Below, in pieces: positions 28,839 through 37,742 of a DNA stretch of 64,000 nucleotides. Every line of letters begins with the position of its first letter. Positions within the stretch are counted from its first letter, which is position 1. The notes below the pieces were generated by a model. It was not told the origin of the DNA. It saw nothing but the letters and a program-made list of their open reading frames with translations, and did not search any database. A program made the position numbers and the translations under genes. Location: the NCBI GenBank assembly GCA_035063785.1, contig JAPSFS010000010.1:1-64000 (forward strand). The letters run 5' to 3'. The DNA is from Comamonas_C sp026954015 (GTDB lineage Bacteria; Pseudomonadota; Gammaproteobacteria; Burkholderiales; Burkholderiaceae_C).

Positions 28839-29895
28839 AGCACTCGCCATCGGCCTGATCGCCGCCGCCCTCAGCCTGCCCGCGTGGTCGCAGGGCAAAT
28901 TCCCCAATATCGGGCGCGACGCCACGCCCAAGGAAGTGGCGGCGTGGGACATCGACGTGCGCCCCGACTTCAAGGGTCTGCCGCCCGGCAGCGGCTCGGT
29001 GGACGAGGGGCAGGACCTGTGGGAGGCGCGCTGCGCCACCTGCCACGGCATCTTTGGTGAATCCAACGCGGTCTTCAACCCGCTCGTGGGCGGCACCACC
29101 GCCGACGACATCAAGAGCGGGCACGTGGCCAACCTCAAGCGCACCGACTACCCCGGCCGCACCACGCTGATGAAGGTGCCCACGATCTCTTCCATCTGGG
29201 ACTACATCCACCGCGCCATGCCCTGGGACAACCCCAAGTCGCTCTCGGCCAACGACGTCTACGCGGTCACCGCCTACCTGCTGAGCCTGGCCAACATCGT
29301 CCCCGCCGACTTCACGCTCTCGGACAAGAACATCGCCGAAGTGCAGAAGAAGATGCCCAACCGCGACGGCATGACGACGCAGCATGCGATGTGGCCAGGC
29401 AACGAATTCGGCGCCGGCAAGCTCAAGCCGGACACGCACGCCGTGGCCTGCATGAGGGACTGCGGTCCCGCGCCCACCATCACCTCTGAACTGCCCGAGC
29501 ACGCGCGCAACGTCTGGGGCAACCTGCGCGAGCAGAACCGCACCGTCGGCCCGCAGCGTGGCGCCGATACCAGCCAGCCTGAGGGCAAGCTCGGCGACGC
29601 CGCGGGCCCGGTCAAGGTAGTGGGCCCCGCGGGCAGCGCCAGCCCCAATGCCAAGGCCATCGCGCTCACGCAGCAGCACGGCTGCACCGGTTGCCACAAT
29701 CTGGAAGGCAAGCTCGTCGGCCCCGCGTTCGCCGACGTGGCCAGGAAATACCCCGGCAAGGTGGACTACCTTGAAGGCAAGATCCGCACCGGCGGCTCGG
29801 GCGTCTGGGGCGAAACGCCGATGCCGCCGCAGGACTTCGCCGCGGCCGACATCAGGACCATCGCCGAATGGCTCGCAGCCGGCGCCAGCAAATAA
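28822..29895 (+). CDS. soxD: Sulfane dehydrogenase diheme cytochrome subunit SoxD
   Basis: 357 residues with a Sec signal peptide (cleavage near AWSQG). Two heme c sites: CATCH at 71-75 and CTGCH at 288-292, giving the diheme SoxD typical of the complete Sox system. It accepts electrons from SoxC during sulfane oxidation. Translation is probably coupled to soxC. A linker rich in Pro and Gly (about 215-275) separates the two heme domains. Confidence 0.96.
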   Translation: MSRLPEALAIGLIAAALSLPAWSQGKFPNIGRDATPKEVAAWDIDVRPDFKGLPPGSGSVDEGQDLWEARCATCHGIFGESNAVFNPLVGGTTADDIKSGHVANLKRTDYPGRTTLMKVPTISSIWDYIHRAMPWDNPKSLSANDVYAVTAYLLSLANIVPADFTLSDKNIAEVQKKMPNRDGMTTQHAMWPGNEFGAGKLKPDTHAVACMRDCGPAPTITSELPEHARNVWGNLREQNRTVGPQRGADTSQPEGKLGDAAGPVKVVGPAGSASPNAKAIALTQQHGCTGCHNLEGKLVGPAFADVARKYPGKVDYLEGKIRTGGSGVWGETPMPPQDFAAADIRTIAEWLAAGASK

Positions 29896-29989
29896 AGGCA
29901 GAATCCGGCGCGCCGAGTCGTTATTTATATAGAACCCAATCTTTCTAACCGCGAAGTAATATCCACTTTTCCTCAAGGAGCAAACGACC

Positions 29990-30448
29990 ATGCAAACCCG
30001 CAGGCAAACCCTGAAGCAGAGCGCTGCCGCCGCCACCCTGATGGCAGGCGCCGGCCTCGTGCCCCATAGTGCCTTCGCGTTCAACAACGCCGCATTCGAA
30101 GCCAAGGGCATCCACGACGCACTGAAGGCGCTCGGCGTGAACGGCGACCCGACCGCAAGCGGCGATGTGACCCTCACCGCCCCCGACATCGCCGAAAACG
30201 GCGCCGTCGTGCCGTTCGCGCTCTCCACCAAGCTGCCCGACGTGAAAGAGCTCGTGCTGCTCGTGGAAAAGAACCCGAACGCGCTCGTGAGCGTGTTCCA
30301 GGTCACGCCCGAGGTCGAGCCCAACTTCGCCACACGCAGCAAGATGGGCGAAACGTCGGACGTCTACGCGGTGGCAATCACCAAGGACGGCAAGGCCCTG
30401 TTCGCCAAGAAGGAAGTCAAGGTCACCCTCGGCGGCTGCGGCGGCTGA
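29990..30448 (+). CDS. soxY: Thiosulfate oxidation carrier protein SoxY
   Basis: 152 residues. Twin-arginine signal MQTRRQTLKQSAAAATLMAG, cleavage near SAFA. The C-terminal GGCGG swinging arm is intact; its cysteine (Cys150) covalently carries sulfur intermediates. AAGGAG ribosome site. An AT-rich patch at 29915-29975 upstream, between soxD and soxY, may hold a second promoter, though I cannot define its boxes. Confidence 0.97.
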   Translation: MQTRRQTLKQSAAAATLMAGAGLVPHSAFAFNNAAFEAKGIHDALKALGVNGDPTASGDVTLTAPDIAENGAVVPFALSTKLPDVKELVLLVEKNPNALVSVFQVTPEVEPNFATRSKMGETSDVYAVAITKDGKALFAKKEVKVTLGGCGG

Positions 30449-30498
30449 TGGTCACCCGCCCCACCACGTCTCGAACCAATTGATCAAGGAGCTATACC

Positions 30499-30810
30499 AT
30501 GGGTGATCCGATGCGAATTCGCGCGCAGGCCAAGGACGGTAATGTCCTGGTGCGCATTTTGATGAGCCACGAAATGGAGTCCGGCCAGCGCAAGGACGCT
30601 TCGGGCAACAAGGTGCCCGCCTGGTGGATTCAGGAAGTGACCGCCAAACTCAACGACAAGCAGGTGTTCTCCTGCGAATGGGGCCCGGCCGTCGCGAAGA
30701 ACCCCTTCCTGCAGTTCACCGTCAGGGGCGGCAAGGCAGGCGACAAGATCAGCGTGAGCTGGAAGGACAGCAAGGGCGACACGCGCACCGACGAAGCCAC
30801 GGTTTCGTAA
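30499..30810 (+). CDS. soxZ: Thiosulfate oxidation protein SoxZ
   Basis: 103 residues, AAGGAG site, no signal peptide, as expected because SoxZ is exported bound to SoxY. Recognisable SoxZ sequence: MRIRAQAKDGNVLVRILMSHEMESGQRKDASG, KVPAWWIQEVTAKLNDKQVF and GDKISVSWKDSKGD. It forms the SoxYZ carrier. Confidence 0.97.
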   Translation: MGDPMRIRAQAKDGNVLVRILMSHEMESGQRKDASGNKVPAWWIQEVTAKLNDKQVFSCEWGPAVAKNPFLQFTVRGGKAGDKISVSWKDSKGDTRTDEATVS

Positions 30811-30889
30811 GCACTGCGCACGCACTACAGGCAGGCACGCAACCGCACGCACCTGCCTTTCTTTTTGCCCCCATCAGGAGACATACACG

Positions 30890-31702
30890 ATGCAAGCACG
30901 CAAGCTCGCCTTGATCGCCGCCGCGCTGGGCCTCAGCGCCGCCACCACCATGGTGGCCTGGGCCCAGAAGACCTCGACCGAGGCGATCGAGGAATACCGC
31001 GAGATGCTGCAGGACGGCAACCCTGCGGACCTCTACGAAATGAAGGGCGAAGAGCTCTGGAAGAAAGCACGCGGCCCCAAGAACGCCTCGCTCGAAAAGT
31101 GCGACCTCGGCCTGGGCGCCGGCGTGGTCAAGGGCGTGTTCGTGCAACTGCCGCGCTACTTCGCCGACACCCACCAGGTGCAGGATCTCGAATCGCGCCT
31201 GCTCACCTGCATGAGCACGCTGCAGGGCATCGATCCCAAGGAAGTCGTGAATGGCTCCTGGGGCAAGGGCGAACGCGCCAACGTTACCGCGCTGGCCACC
31301 TGGATCGCGGCGCAATCCAAGGGCATGGCGTTCAACCTGCCGCAATCCCACGCCGAGGAGCGCACCATGTACGAGCTGGGCAAGCGCGCGTTCTTCGAGC
31401 GCGGCGGCTCGCACGACTTTGCGTGCGCCACCTGCCACGGCGAGGACGGCAAGCGCATCCGCCTGCAAGACCTGCCCAAGCTCACCGGCAACCCGGGCGA
31501 CGGTGTCGGCTTTGCCGCCTGGCCCGCGTACCGCGTCTCCAACGGGCAGATGTGGACCATGCAGCACCGCCTGAACGACTGCTACCGCCAGCAGCGCTTC
31601 CCCGAGCCGACCTACGGCAGCGCCGTCACCATCGCGCTCAGCGTCTACATGGGCGTGAACGCCAAGGGTGCCAAGTCCACGGTGCCGACCATCAAGCGCT
31701 AA
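30890..31702 (+). CDS. soxA: Sulfur oxidation c-type cytochrome SoxA
   Basis: 270 residues with a signal peptide ending near AWAQK. One heme site CATCH (179-183); the second, N-terminal heme motif of diheme SoxA is absent, replaced by Cys71 and Cys107 that can form a disulfide. Cys231 (NDCYRQQRFP) is the modified heme-ligand and active-site cysteine. With SoxX it joins thiosulfate to SoxY. This is the monoheme SoxA type. Confidence 0.96.
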   Translation: MQARKLALIAAALGLSAATTMVAWAQKTSTEAIEEYREMLQDGNPADLYEMKGEELWKKARGPKNASLEKCDLGLGAGVVKGVFVQLPRYFADTHQVQDLESRLLTCMSTLQGIDPKEVVNGSWGKGERANVTALATWIAAQSKGMAFNLPQSHAEERTMYELGKRAFFERGGSHDFACATCHGEDGKRIRLQDLPKLTGNPGDGVGFAAWPAYRVSNGQMWTMQHRLNDCYRQQRFPEPTYGSAVTIALSVYMGVNAKGAKSTVPTIKR

Positions 31703-31716
31703 GCGAGGAGACCACG

Positions 31717-32388
31717 ATGAAAAAAACGACCGCCATCACCGCCGCGCTGTCGGCACTCGCCATTGCCACGCTCGCCGGTTGCGCGGGCAGCGGCGCGGGC
31801 ACTCCCAGCGCCGCCGAACTCGACGCCATGGCGCAAAAAATGGTGCAGGAGAGCTTCCACGACAAGGGCATCGTCAAGGTCAAGGAGGCGCTCTCGATCG
31901 ACGAAACGCTGCAAGCCTGCGACCGCGCCGACGTTTCGGGCGTGCCGCTGGACGCCGCGACCATCAAGCGTCTGGAGGCCACGAACTTCAAGACCATTCA
32001 GTGGCCCGCCGATGGCAAATACCTGGGCGACTGGAAGTCCGGCGAAAAGATCGCGCAAAGCGGCAAGGGTCGCACCTGGACCGACAAGGCCGACAGCGCC
32101 AACGGCGGCAACTGCTACAACTGCCACCAGATCGACAAGAAGGAAATCTCCTACGGCACCATCGGCCCGAGCCTGTACAACTATGGCAAGCTGCGCGGCG
32201 TGACCGACCCCAGCAGCCCGCAGGCGCAGGAAATCGTCAAGTACACCTGGGGCAAGATCTGGAACAGCAAGGCCTACAACGCCTGCTCCAACATGCCGCG
32301 CGCCGGCTACAAGGGCATCCTCACGCAAAAGCAGGTGGCCGACATCGTCGCGCTGCTGCTCGACCCCAAGTCGCCCGTCAACCAATAA
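31717..32388 (+). CDS. soxX: Sulfur oxidation c-type cytochrome SoxX
   Basis: 223 residues from MKKTTAITAALSALA with a GAGGAG site 14 bp after soxA. The signal peptide ends in a lipobox (LAGC, Cys22), so this SoxX is predicted to be membrane-anchored, unlike soluble SoxX of Paracoccus. Heme motif CYNCH (133-137) and Met ligand in NMPRAGYKG (Met193). There is an N-terminal extension of about 80 residues before the heme domain. Confidence 0.94.
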   Translation: MKKTTAITAALSALAIATLAGCAGSGAGTPSAAELDAMAQKMVQESFHDKGIVKVKEALSIDETLQACDRADVSGVPLDAATIKRLEATNFKTIQWPADGKYLGDWKSGEKIAQSGKGRTWTDKADSANGGNCYNCHQIDKKEISYGTIGPSLYNYGKLRGVTDPSSPQAQEIVKYTWGKIWNSKAYNACSNMPRAGYKGILTQKQVADIVALLLDPKSPVNQ

Positions 32389-32406
32389 CACTCCTGCAGA
32401 CACCGG

Positions 32407-32467
32407 GCGGCCCTGGCCGCGATGGACAGGCCGAGCACAGCGCCCTGCCCATCGCGGCCAGGGCCGC
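32407..32467 (+). other. Long perfect hairpin between soxX and soxB
   Basis: Two 19-base arms (32407-32425 and 32449-32467, beginning GCGGCCCTGGCCGCGATGG) are exactly complementary; the 23-base loop contains a further CAGG/CCTG pairing. It fills most of the 109-bp soxX-soxB gap. No T-run follows, so it may be a processing or stability element tuning soxB rather than a full terminator. Confidence 0.7.
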
Positions 32468-32497
32468 TCTGCATCAACCGTACGAAGGCATACTGCA

Positions 32498-34234
32498 ATG
32501 AACCTCACCAAACGCGAATTTCTCCAGGTGCTGGGCGCCGCCAGCGCAGCCGGGATGAGCCTTGGCAGCTACACGAATGCGAGCGCAGCCACTGCCGCCG
32601 AAGGCCTGTACGACACGCCCAGGTTTGGCAACGTCTCGCTGCTGCACATGACGGACTGCCACGCGCAGCTCAACCCCATCTACTTTCGCGAACCCAGCGT
32701 GAACCTGGGCATCGCCGGCATGAAGGGGCGCCTGCCCCACCTCGTGGGTGAGCACCTGCTCAAGGCCGCGGGCGTGACCGGCGGCACGCCCACCGCGCAC
32801 GCCCTCACCTACCTCGACTTCGACCACGCGGCCGAGCGCTACGGCAAGGTGGGCGGCTTCGCGCACCTTGCCACGCTCGTCAAGCGCCTGAAGGCCAGCC
32901 GCCCGGGCGCACTGCTGCTCGACGGCGGCGATACCTGGCAGGGCAGCGCCACGTCACTCTGGACCAAGGGGCAGGACATGGTGGACGCCTGCAAGCTGCT
33001 GGGCGTGGATGTCATGACCGGCCACTGGGAATTCACCTACGGCATGGAACGCGTGAAGGAAATCATCGAAAAGGACTTCGCGGGCAAGGTCGATTTCGTC
33101 GCGCAGAACGTGAAGACCGCTGACTTTGGCGACCCCGTGTTCAAGCCCTACGTCATCCGGCCCATCAACGGCGTGCAGGTCGCGATCATCGGCCAGGCTT
33201 TCCCCTATACGCCGATTGCCAACCCGCGCTACTTCGTCTCGGAATGGGAATTCGGCATCCAGGACGAACACCTGCAGGAAATGGTCGACGAGGTACGCGG
33301 CAAGGGCGCGCACGTCGTCGTGGTGCTCAGCCACAACGGCATGGACGTGGACCTGAAAATGGCCAGCCGCGTGAGCGGCGTGGACGCCATCCTCGGCGGG
33401 CACACGCACGACGGCATGCCCGTGCCCACCATCGTCAAGAACAAATCCGGCCAGACCATCGTCACCAACGCCGGCAGCAACGGCAAGTTCCTCGGCGTGA
33501 TCGACTTCGAGGTCAAGGACGGCAAGGTCGCGGACTTCCGCTACAAGCTGCTGCCCATCTTCGCCAACATGCTCCCGGCGGACAAGGAGATGGACGCCCT
33601 CATCACCAGGATCCGCGCACCGTTCGCGGGCAAGCTCGCCGAACAGCTCGCCATCACCGAGGGCCTGCTGTACCGGCGCGGCAATTTCAACGGCACGGGC
33701 GACCAGCTCATCGTCGATGCCCTCATGGAAGTGCAGGGCGCGGACCTGGCCTTCTCACCGGGCTTTCGCTGGGGCACCACCCTGCTGCCCGGCCAGCCCA
33801 TCACGCGCGAATGGCTGATGGACATGACCGCCACTACCTACAGCTACGCGACGCTCACCGAAATGAAGGGCGAGATGATCAAGACCGTGCTCGAAGACGT
33901 GTGCGACAACCTCTTCAACCCCGACCCGTATTACCAGCAAGGCGGCGACATGGTGCGCGTGGGGGGCCTGGCCTATACCTGCAATCCCACGGCCGGCATG
34001 GGCCAGCGCATCAGCGACATGCGCCTGAAGGGCGAGCTCATCGATCCCGACAAGACCTACAAGGTGGCGGGCTGGGCCCCGGTGGCCGAAGACGCCTCCA
34101 AGGCCGACAACCCCATGGTCTGGGACCAGGTGGAGCAGTGGCTCAAGGCGCGGGGTGGCAAGGTCGCGCCGCGCAAGGTGAATATGCCCAAGCTGGTGGG
34201 CGGGGTGTTGCCGAATCCGGGGTTTGCGGGGTGA
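32498..34234 (+). CDS. soxB: Thiosulfohydrolase SoxB
   Basis: 578 residues. Dimanganese hydrolase releasing sulfate from SoxY-bound thiosulfonate. The export signal KREFLQVLGAASAAG is twin-arginine-like but with KR instead of RR. Metal-binding motifs: HMTDCHAQL (Asp53, His55), LLDGGDTWQG, MTGHWEFTYG, VVVLSHNGMD and LGGHTHDG, all of the 5'-nucleotidase superfamily with SoxB-specific spacing. It ends the Sox operon and is followed by an imperfect hairpin. Confidence 0.97.
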   Translation: MNLTKREFLQVLGAASAAGMSLGSYTNASAATAAEGLYDTPRFGNVSLLHMTDCHAQLNPIYFREPSVNLGIAGMKGRLPHLVGEHLLKAAGVTGGTPTAHALTYLDFDHAAERYGKVGGFAHLATLVKRLKASRPGALLLDGGDTWQGSATSLWTKGQDMVDACKLLGVDVMTGHWEFTYGMERVKEIIEKDFAGKVDFVAQNVKTADFGDPVFKPYVIRPINGVQVAIIGQAFPYTPIANPRYFVSEWEFGIQDEHLQEMVDEVRGKGAHVVVVLSHNGMDVDLKMASRVSGVDAILGGHTHDGMPVPTIVKNKSGQTIVTNAGSNGKFLGVIDFEVKDGKVADFRYKLLPIFANMLPADKEMDALITRIRAPFAGKLAEQLAITEGLLYRRGNFNGTGDQLIVDALMEVQGADLAFSPGFRWGTTLLPGQPITREWLMDMTATTYSYATLTEMKGEMIKTVLEDVCDNLFNPDPYYQQGGDMVRVGGLAYTCNPTAGMGQRISDMRLKGELIDPDKTYKVAGWAPVAEDASKADNPMVWDQVEQWLKARGGKVAPRKVNMPKLVGGVLPNPGFAG

Positions 34235-34246
34235 AGGGCTGGCTGG

Positions 34247-34291
34247 GTTGACTGGGCGTGGATGGCGATGGTGATGCATCACCCAGTCGAC
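34247..34291 (+). terminator. Possible terminator after soxB
   Basis: GTTGACTGGG and CCCAGTCGAC pair at 9 of 10 positions; the 25-base loop contains the perfect palindrome GGTGATGCATCACC (34270-34283). AATAAAAGG follows. Placement 13 bp after the soxB stop supports a transcript-end role. Confidence 0.45.
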
Positions 34292-34543
34292 GAATAAAAG
34301 GCTCAAAGGCAGAGGCTCCGCTCTGGATTTCAGACTTGGGTCAAGGCCGGGAACCCGCCCTTGTCGCGGCCATCACTCACCGCGGGCTGGTCGCCGCCAC
34401 ACCGCCGCATGCGGCACGGCCTGATTCAGGCGTCATGGCCTGAAAAACACATCGGAGGCACCAGAAGCAAAAAACAGGCTTCTCCCGAAACGAAAGACGT
34501 GACGGTTCAATTTCTTTCAACGACAGGCCTGGGTTCTGAAATC

Positions 34544-34777
34544 GAAGGCATGGCGGGGCGCCAACTCCGCATGAACAAGGAGATCACCGGCGAGTGGCTG
34601 CGCGTTCCCGGCGGCCTGGTCTCGGTGGCGCTCGGCGCCCTCCTCGTGGCGCAGCCGGCCAAGGGCGCGCGCGCCGTGCTGTGGCTGATCGGGCTCCATG
34701 CCGCTCTCTTCGGCGTCCTTCTCGTGGTTCTGGCGTTCAAGGCGCGCCGCGTCGGCACGCAGCTTGCAAATGCGTGA
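34544..34777 (+). pseudogene. HdeD-family membrane protein, 5'-truncated remnant
   Basis: Readable text from about MAGRQLRMNKEITGEWLRVPGGLVSVALGALLVAQPAKGARAV... matches the last ~70 residues of HdeD/DUF308 proteins, which normally have about 180 residues and six membrane spans; here only two spans remain (GGLVSVALGALLVAQP and VLWLIGLHAALFGVLLVVLAF). The weaker match begins slightly upstream (TTGLGSEIEG, about 34520) and then stops. The ~280 bp before it carries no gene. A short two-span protein from the internal ATGs cannot be excluded. Confidence 0.6.
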
Positions 34778-34886
34778 ATGCGGGCAGTACCATCTGCGGC
34801 CAAGCGGAATCCATCCCCACCGGTTGCAGCGGACGGCGCTGAGGCGCCGTCGAACGCAACTTCAGGACTCACCCACGGAGTTCGTC

Positions 34887-35300
34887 ATGTCTTCACCCAG
34901 CGCCATTGCATTGACCGGCTTCATCGCATGGGCGCTGCTGCTGCTCGTCCTGATGGAGATCATCCGAACCGCGCTGGTGGCACGCGGCAAGGTGGCGGCC
35001 AACGGGTTCGCGCCCGACAACGCCGGTCTGTCGCCATTCATGCAGCGACTGGCCCGGGCGCATGCCAACTGCCTGGAGGGCCTGCCGATCTTCGGCGGCC
35101 TGTTGCTCGTGGCCCTTATCACGGGCCACACGTCCATCACCGATCCTCTGGCCTATTGGTTCCTCGGTGCACGGCTGTTTCAATCCCTCGTTCATCTGGT
35201 TTCGGTGTCGGCGCGGGCGGTCAGCATCCGCTTCACCGCCTTTGCCATACAAATGGTCATCGGCCTGGTCTGGGCCTTCGGTTTATTGGCTCTGGCGTGA
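34887..35300 (+). CDS. MAPEG-family membrane protein
   Basis: 137 residues with a GGAG site. Four predicted membrane helices (about 7-28, 64-80, 88-106, 114-136) and the MAPEG pattern: FMQRLARAHANCLEGLPIFGGLLLVA and a later ARLFQSLVHLVSVSARAVSIRF. Family members include glutathione-dependent microsomal transferases; bacterial members of this length are poorly characterised. No operon partner is evident. Confidence 0.8.
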   Translation: MSSPSAIALTGFIAWALLLLVLMEIIRTALVARGKVAANGFAPDNAGLSPFMQRLARAHANCLEGLPIFGGLLLVALITGHTSITDPLAYWFLGARLFQSLVHLVSVSARAVSIRFTAFAIQMVIGLVWAFGLLALA

Positions 35301-35445
35301 AACCTGGCCATACAACCCACCGGACAGTCACGCGCTGCGAGCACGGGTGGCTCTCGCTCGACAGCGACATGGGCGTTGCCCCCTGACCGGCTTCGATGGC
35401 CGGCCGCCTCCCGACCATCGTGGTCTTGGCTTTACCAGGCTTTTC

Positions 35446-35964
35446 ATGTTCAAGACGACCCAGCTCATCGCCCGACAGGCCGACATCACCGCGCTGGCGG
35501 TGGATGCGATCGTGAACGCGGCCAACGAGACGTTGCTGGGCGGTGGCGGCGTGGATGGTGCCATCCACCGCGCGGCGGGGCCCGAGCTGCTGGCGGCGTG
35601 CCGGCCGCTGGGCGGCTGCCCGACGGGGCAGGCGAAGATCACGCCGGGCTTCAGGCTGCCCGCGCGCTTCGTGATCCACACCGTGGGGCCCGTCTGGCAC
35701 GGGGGCACGCAGGGGGAGGCGCAACTGCTCGCGCAGTGCTACGCGCACTCGCTGGCGCTGGCGGAAGAAGCGGGCGTGCGCTCGATCGCGTTTCCGGCGA
35801 TCAGCACCGGGGTGTACGGCTACCCCAAGGAGGCGGCGACGGAGATTGCGGTGCGCACCGTGACGGCGCACACCGCACACCACGTGCAGCAGGTGATCTT
35901 CTGCTGCTTCAGCGCGCAAGATCTGCAGCGCTACGAAGCGGCGATCGCGCGTCTGAGCGCATAG
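35446..35964 (+). CDS. Macro-domain protein (O-acetyl-ADP-ribose deacetylase-like)
   Basis: 172 residues. MacroD-type features: QADITALAVDAIVNAANETLLGGGGVDGAIHRAAG with the ADP-ribose-binding Asn and GGGGVDGAI loop, then GFRLPARFVIHTVGPVWHGG and SIAFPAISTGVYGYPKEAA. These enzymes remove ADP-ribose from proteins or hydrolyse O-acetyl-ADP-ribose. It sits 14 bp before an EcsC-family gene and is probably co-transcribed. Confidence 0.93.
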   Translation: MFKTTQLIARQADITALAVDAIVNAANETLLGGGGVDGAIHRAAGPELLAACRPLGGCPTGQAKITPGFRLPARFVIHTVGPVWHGGTQGEAQLLAQCYAHSLALAEEAGVRSIAFPAISTGVYGYPKEAATEIAVRTVTAHTAHHVQQVIFCCFSAQDLQRYEAAIARLSA

Positions 35965-35978
35965 CGCCGCCGCAAACC

Positions 35979-36776
35979 ATGACCGACGCATTTTCCGACG
36001 CCGACCGCACCGCGCTGCAGGCCGCCAAGGCGCTGCTGGAAAACCCCGGCTTTGCCGCGCGCATCACCAACCTCATCGGCAAGCCGATCGAAAGCGGCAT
36101 CGCGCGGTTGCCCGCGCACTGGGGCGACGCGATAGCCACGGTGACGCAGCGGGCGCTGGGCAAGGCGGCGGATGCGGCGCTCTTCACGATGGCGGACCAG
36201 CCGGGGCTCTCGGCATCGAACCGCTGGCACAAGCTCGCGGTCTCGATCACCGGGGGCGTGGGCGGCGCGTTCGGCTGGGCCGGGCTGGCGCTGGAGCTGC
36301 CGGTTTCCACCACGCTGATGCTGCGATCCATCGCCGACATCGCACGCAGCGAGGGCGAATCGATGACGGCCGCGCCCACGCGCGTGGCCTGTCTTTCGGT
36401 GCTGGCCCTGGGCGGCCCCAGCCGCGGCGACGATGGCGTGGATTCTGGCTACTACGCAGTGCGCACGGCGCTGGCGCAGGCGGTGTCGGATGCGGCGCAG
36501 TACCTGGCGCAGTCGGCCGGGGCCAGCGCCAGCGCACCGGCATTGGCGCGCCTCATCTCGATGATCGCCAAGCGCTTTGGCGTGCAGGTGGGCGAGAAGG
36601 CCGCGGCCGAGGCCATTCCCCTCGTCGGCGCGGTAGGCGGCGCCACGGTCAACCTGCTGTTCATCGACCACTTCCAGGACATGGCGCGCGGGCACTTCAC
36701 GGTGCGCCGACTGGAGCGCCGCTACGGCGAAGAGGCTGTGCGGGCGCTGTATGCAGCGCTGCCCGCGGGACGGTGA
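35979..36776 (+). CDS. EcsC family protein
   Basis: 265 residues. EcsC pattern: an N-terminal helical part, SITGGVGGAFGWAGLALELPVSTTLMLRSIADIARSEGE (about 87-125), RVACLSVLALGG and a C-terminal glycine-rich IPLVGAVGGATVNLLFIDHFQDMARGHFTVRRLERRYG. The family's biochemical role is unresolved. Linked to the macro-domain gene by a 14-bp gap. Confidence 0.88.
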   Translation: MTDAFSDADRTALQAAKALLENPGFAARITNLIGKPIESGIARLPAHWGDAIATVTQRALGKAADAALFTMADQPGLSASNRWHKLAVSITGGVGGAFGWAGLALELPVSTTLMLRSIADIARSEGESMTAAPTRVACLSVLALGGPSRGDDGVDSGYYAVRTALAQAVSDAAQYLAQSAGASASAPALARLISMIAKRFGVQVGEKAAAEAIPLVGAVGGATVNLLFIDHFQDMARGHFTVRRLERRYGEEAVRALYAALPAGR

Positions 36777-36788
36777 GCCGCAGGCGGT

Positions 36789-37634
36789 TCACGTGTCGTA
36801 ATCGGTGCGCAGGCCCTCGGGCGCCCAGCGTTCGATGTCGGCCAGCTTGGCCTTGAGGTGCTGCGTGCCCACCTTCACGGCGCGCGCGCCCAGCGCGATG
36901 TTGCGCGGCGGCTGCGCGTGCTGGCTGAGCTCGATGATCAGCGCGGCGGCGCGCCCGGGGTCGCCGGGCTGCTTGCCGCTGTGGCCTTCGGTCTGGCGCA
37001 TGCGCGCGGTGACGATGCGGTCGTAATCCGCGATGCAGCTGTCCGTGCGGTGCAGCGAGCGGCCGGCCCAGTCGGTGCGAAACGGCCCCGGCTCGATGCA
37101 GGTCACGCGGATGCCCAGCGGGTTGCACTCCACCGCGAGCGAATCGGACCAGCCCTCCACCGCATGCTTGCTGGCCGCGTAATAGCCCGAGGCGGCAAAT
37201 CCGCACAGGCCCGCCAGCGAGGTGATGTTGAACACGTGGCCACGCCGCTGGCGCCGCATGATGGGCAGCACCGCGCGCGTCACCGCAAACAGCCCGAACA
37301 CGTTGGCGTCGAACAGCGCGCGGATTTCCGCTTCATCGCCCTCTTCCACCGAAGATTGATAGCCGTAGCCCGCGTTGTTGAGCAGCACGTCGATGCCGCC
37401 GAAGCGCGCCTCGGCGGCAGCCACCGCGGCGGCGATCTGCGCCGGTTGCGTGACATCCAGCGCGAGCGCGAGCGCCGTCTCGGGGTGGCTCGCCGCCAGC
37501 GGCGCAACACTTTCCACCCGGCGCGCGGTGACGACGGCGCGCCAGCCGTGCGCGAGCACCTGCTCGGCCACCGCGCGCCCGAAGCCGGTCGAGCAGCCGG
37601 TGATGAACCAGATGGGGGTGGCGTTCGCGGTCAT
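36789..37634 (-). CDS. Short-chain dehydrogenase/reductase
   Basis: 281 residues from MTANATPIWFITGCSTGFGRAVAEQ at 37634; a longer 20-codon extension lacks homology. Classical SDR: TGCSTGFGRA NAD(P)-binding loop, LNNAGYG, catalytic Ser in NITSLAGLCG, and YYAASKHAVEGWSD with the Tyr-x3-Lys pair. The substrate cannot be inferred. It converges on the EcsC gene, and DoxX lies upstream on the same strand. Confidence 0.9.
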   Translation of the reverse strand: MTANATPIWFITGCSTGFGRAVAEQVLAHGWRAVVTARRVESVAPLAASHPETALALALDVTQPAQIAAAVAAAEARFGGIDVLLNNAGYGYQSSVEEGDEAEIRALFDANVFGLFAVTRAVLPIMRRQRRGHVFNITSLAGLCGFAASGYYAASKHAVEGWSDSLAVECNPLGIRVTCIEPGPFRTDWAGRSLHRTDSCIADYDRIVTARMRQTEGHSGKQPGDPGRAAALIIELSQHAQPPRNIALGARAVKVGTQHLKAKLADIERWAPEGLRTDYDT

Positions 37635-37742
37635 GGTCGTGTTCCTTCGTATCGGTGAAGCAGGAATGCTCGCGCCCGCGCGCAAGCGGGTCAAGCGGCC
37701 TGCGCGCAGGCACCGCGCCCGGCGCGGTCATTCATGCGTGGC

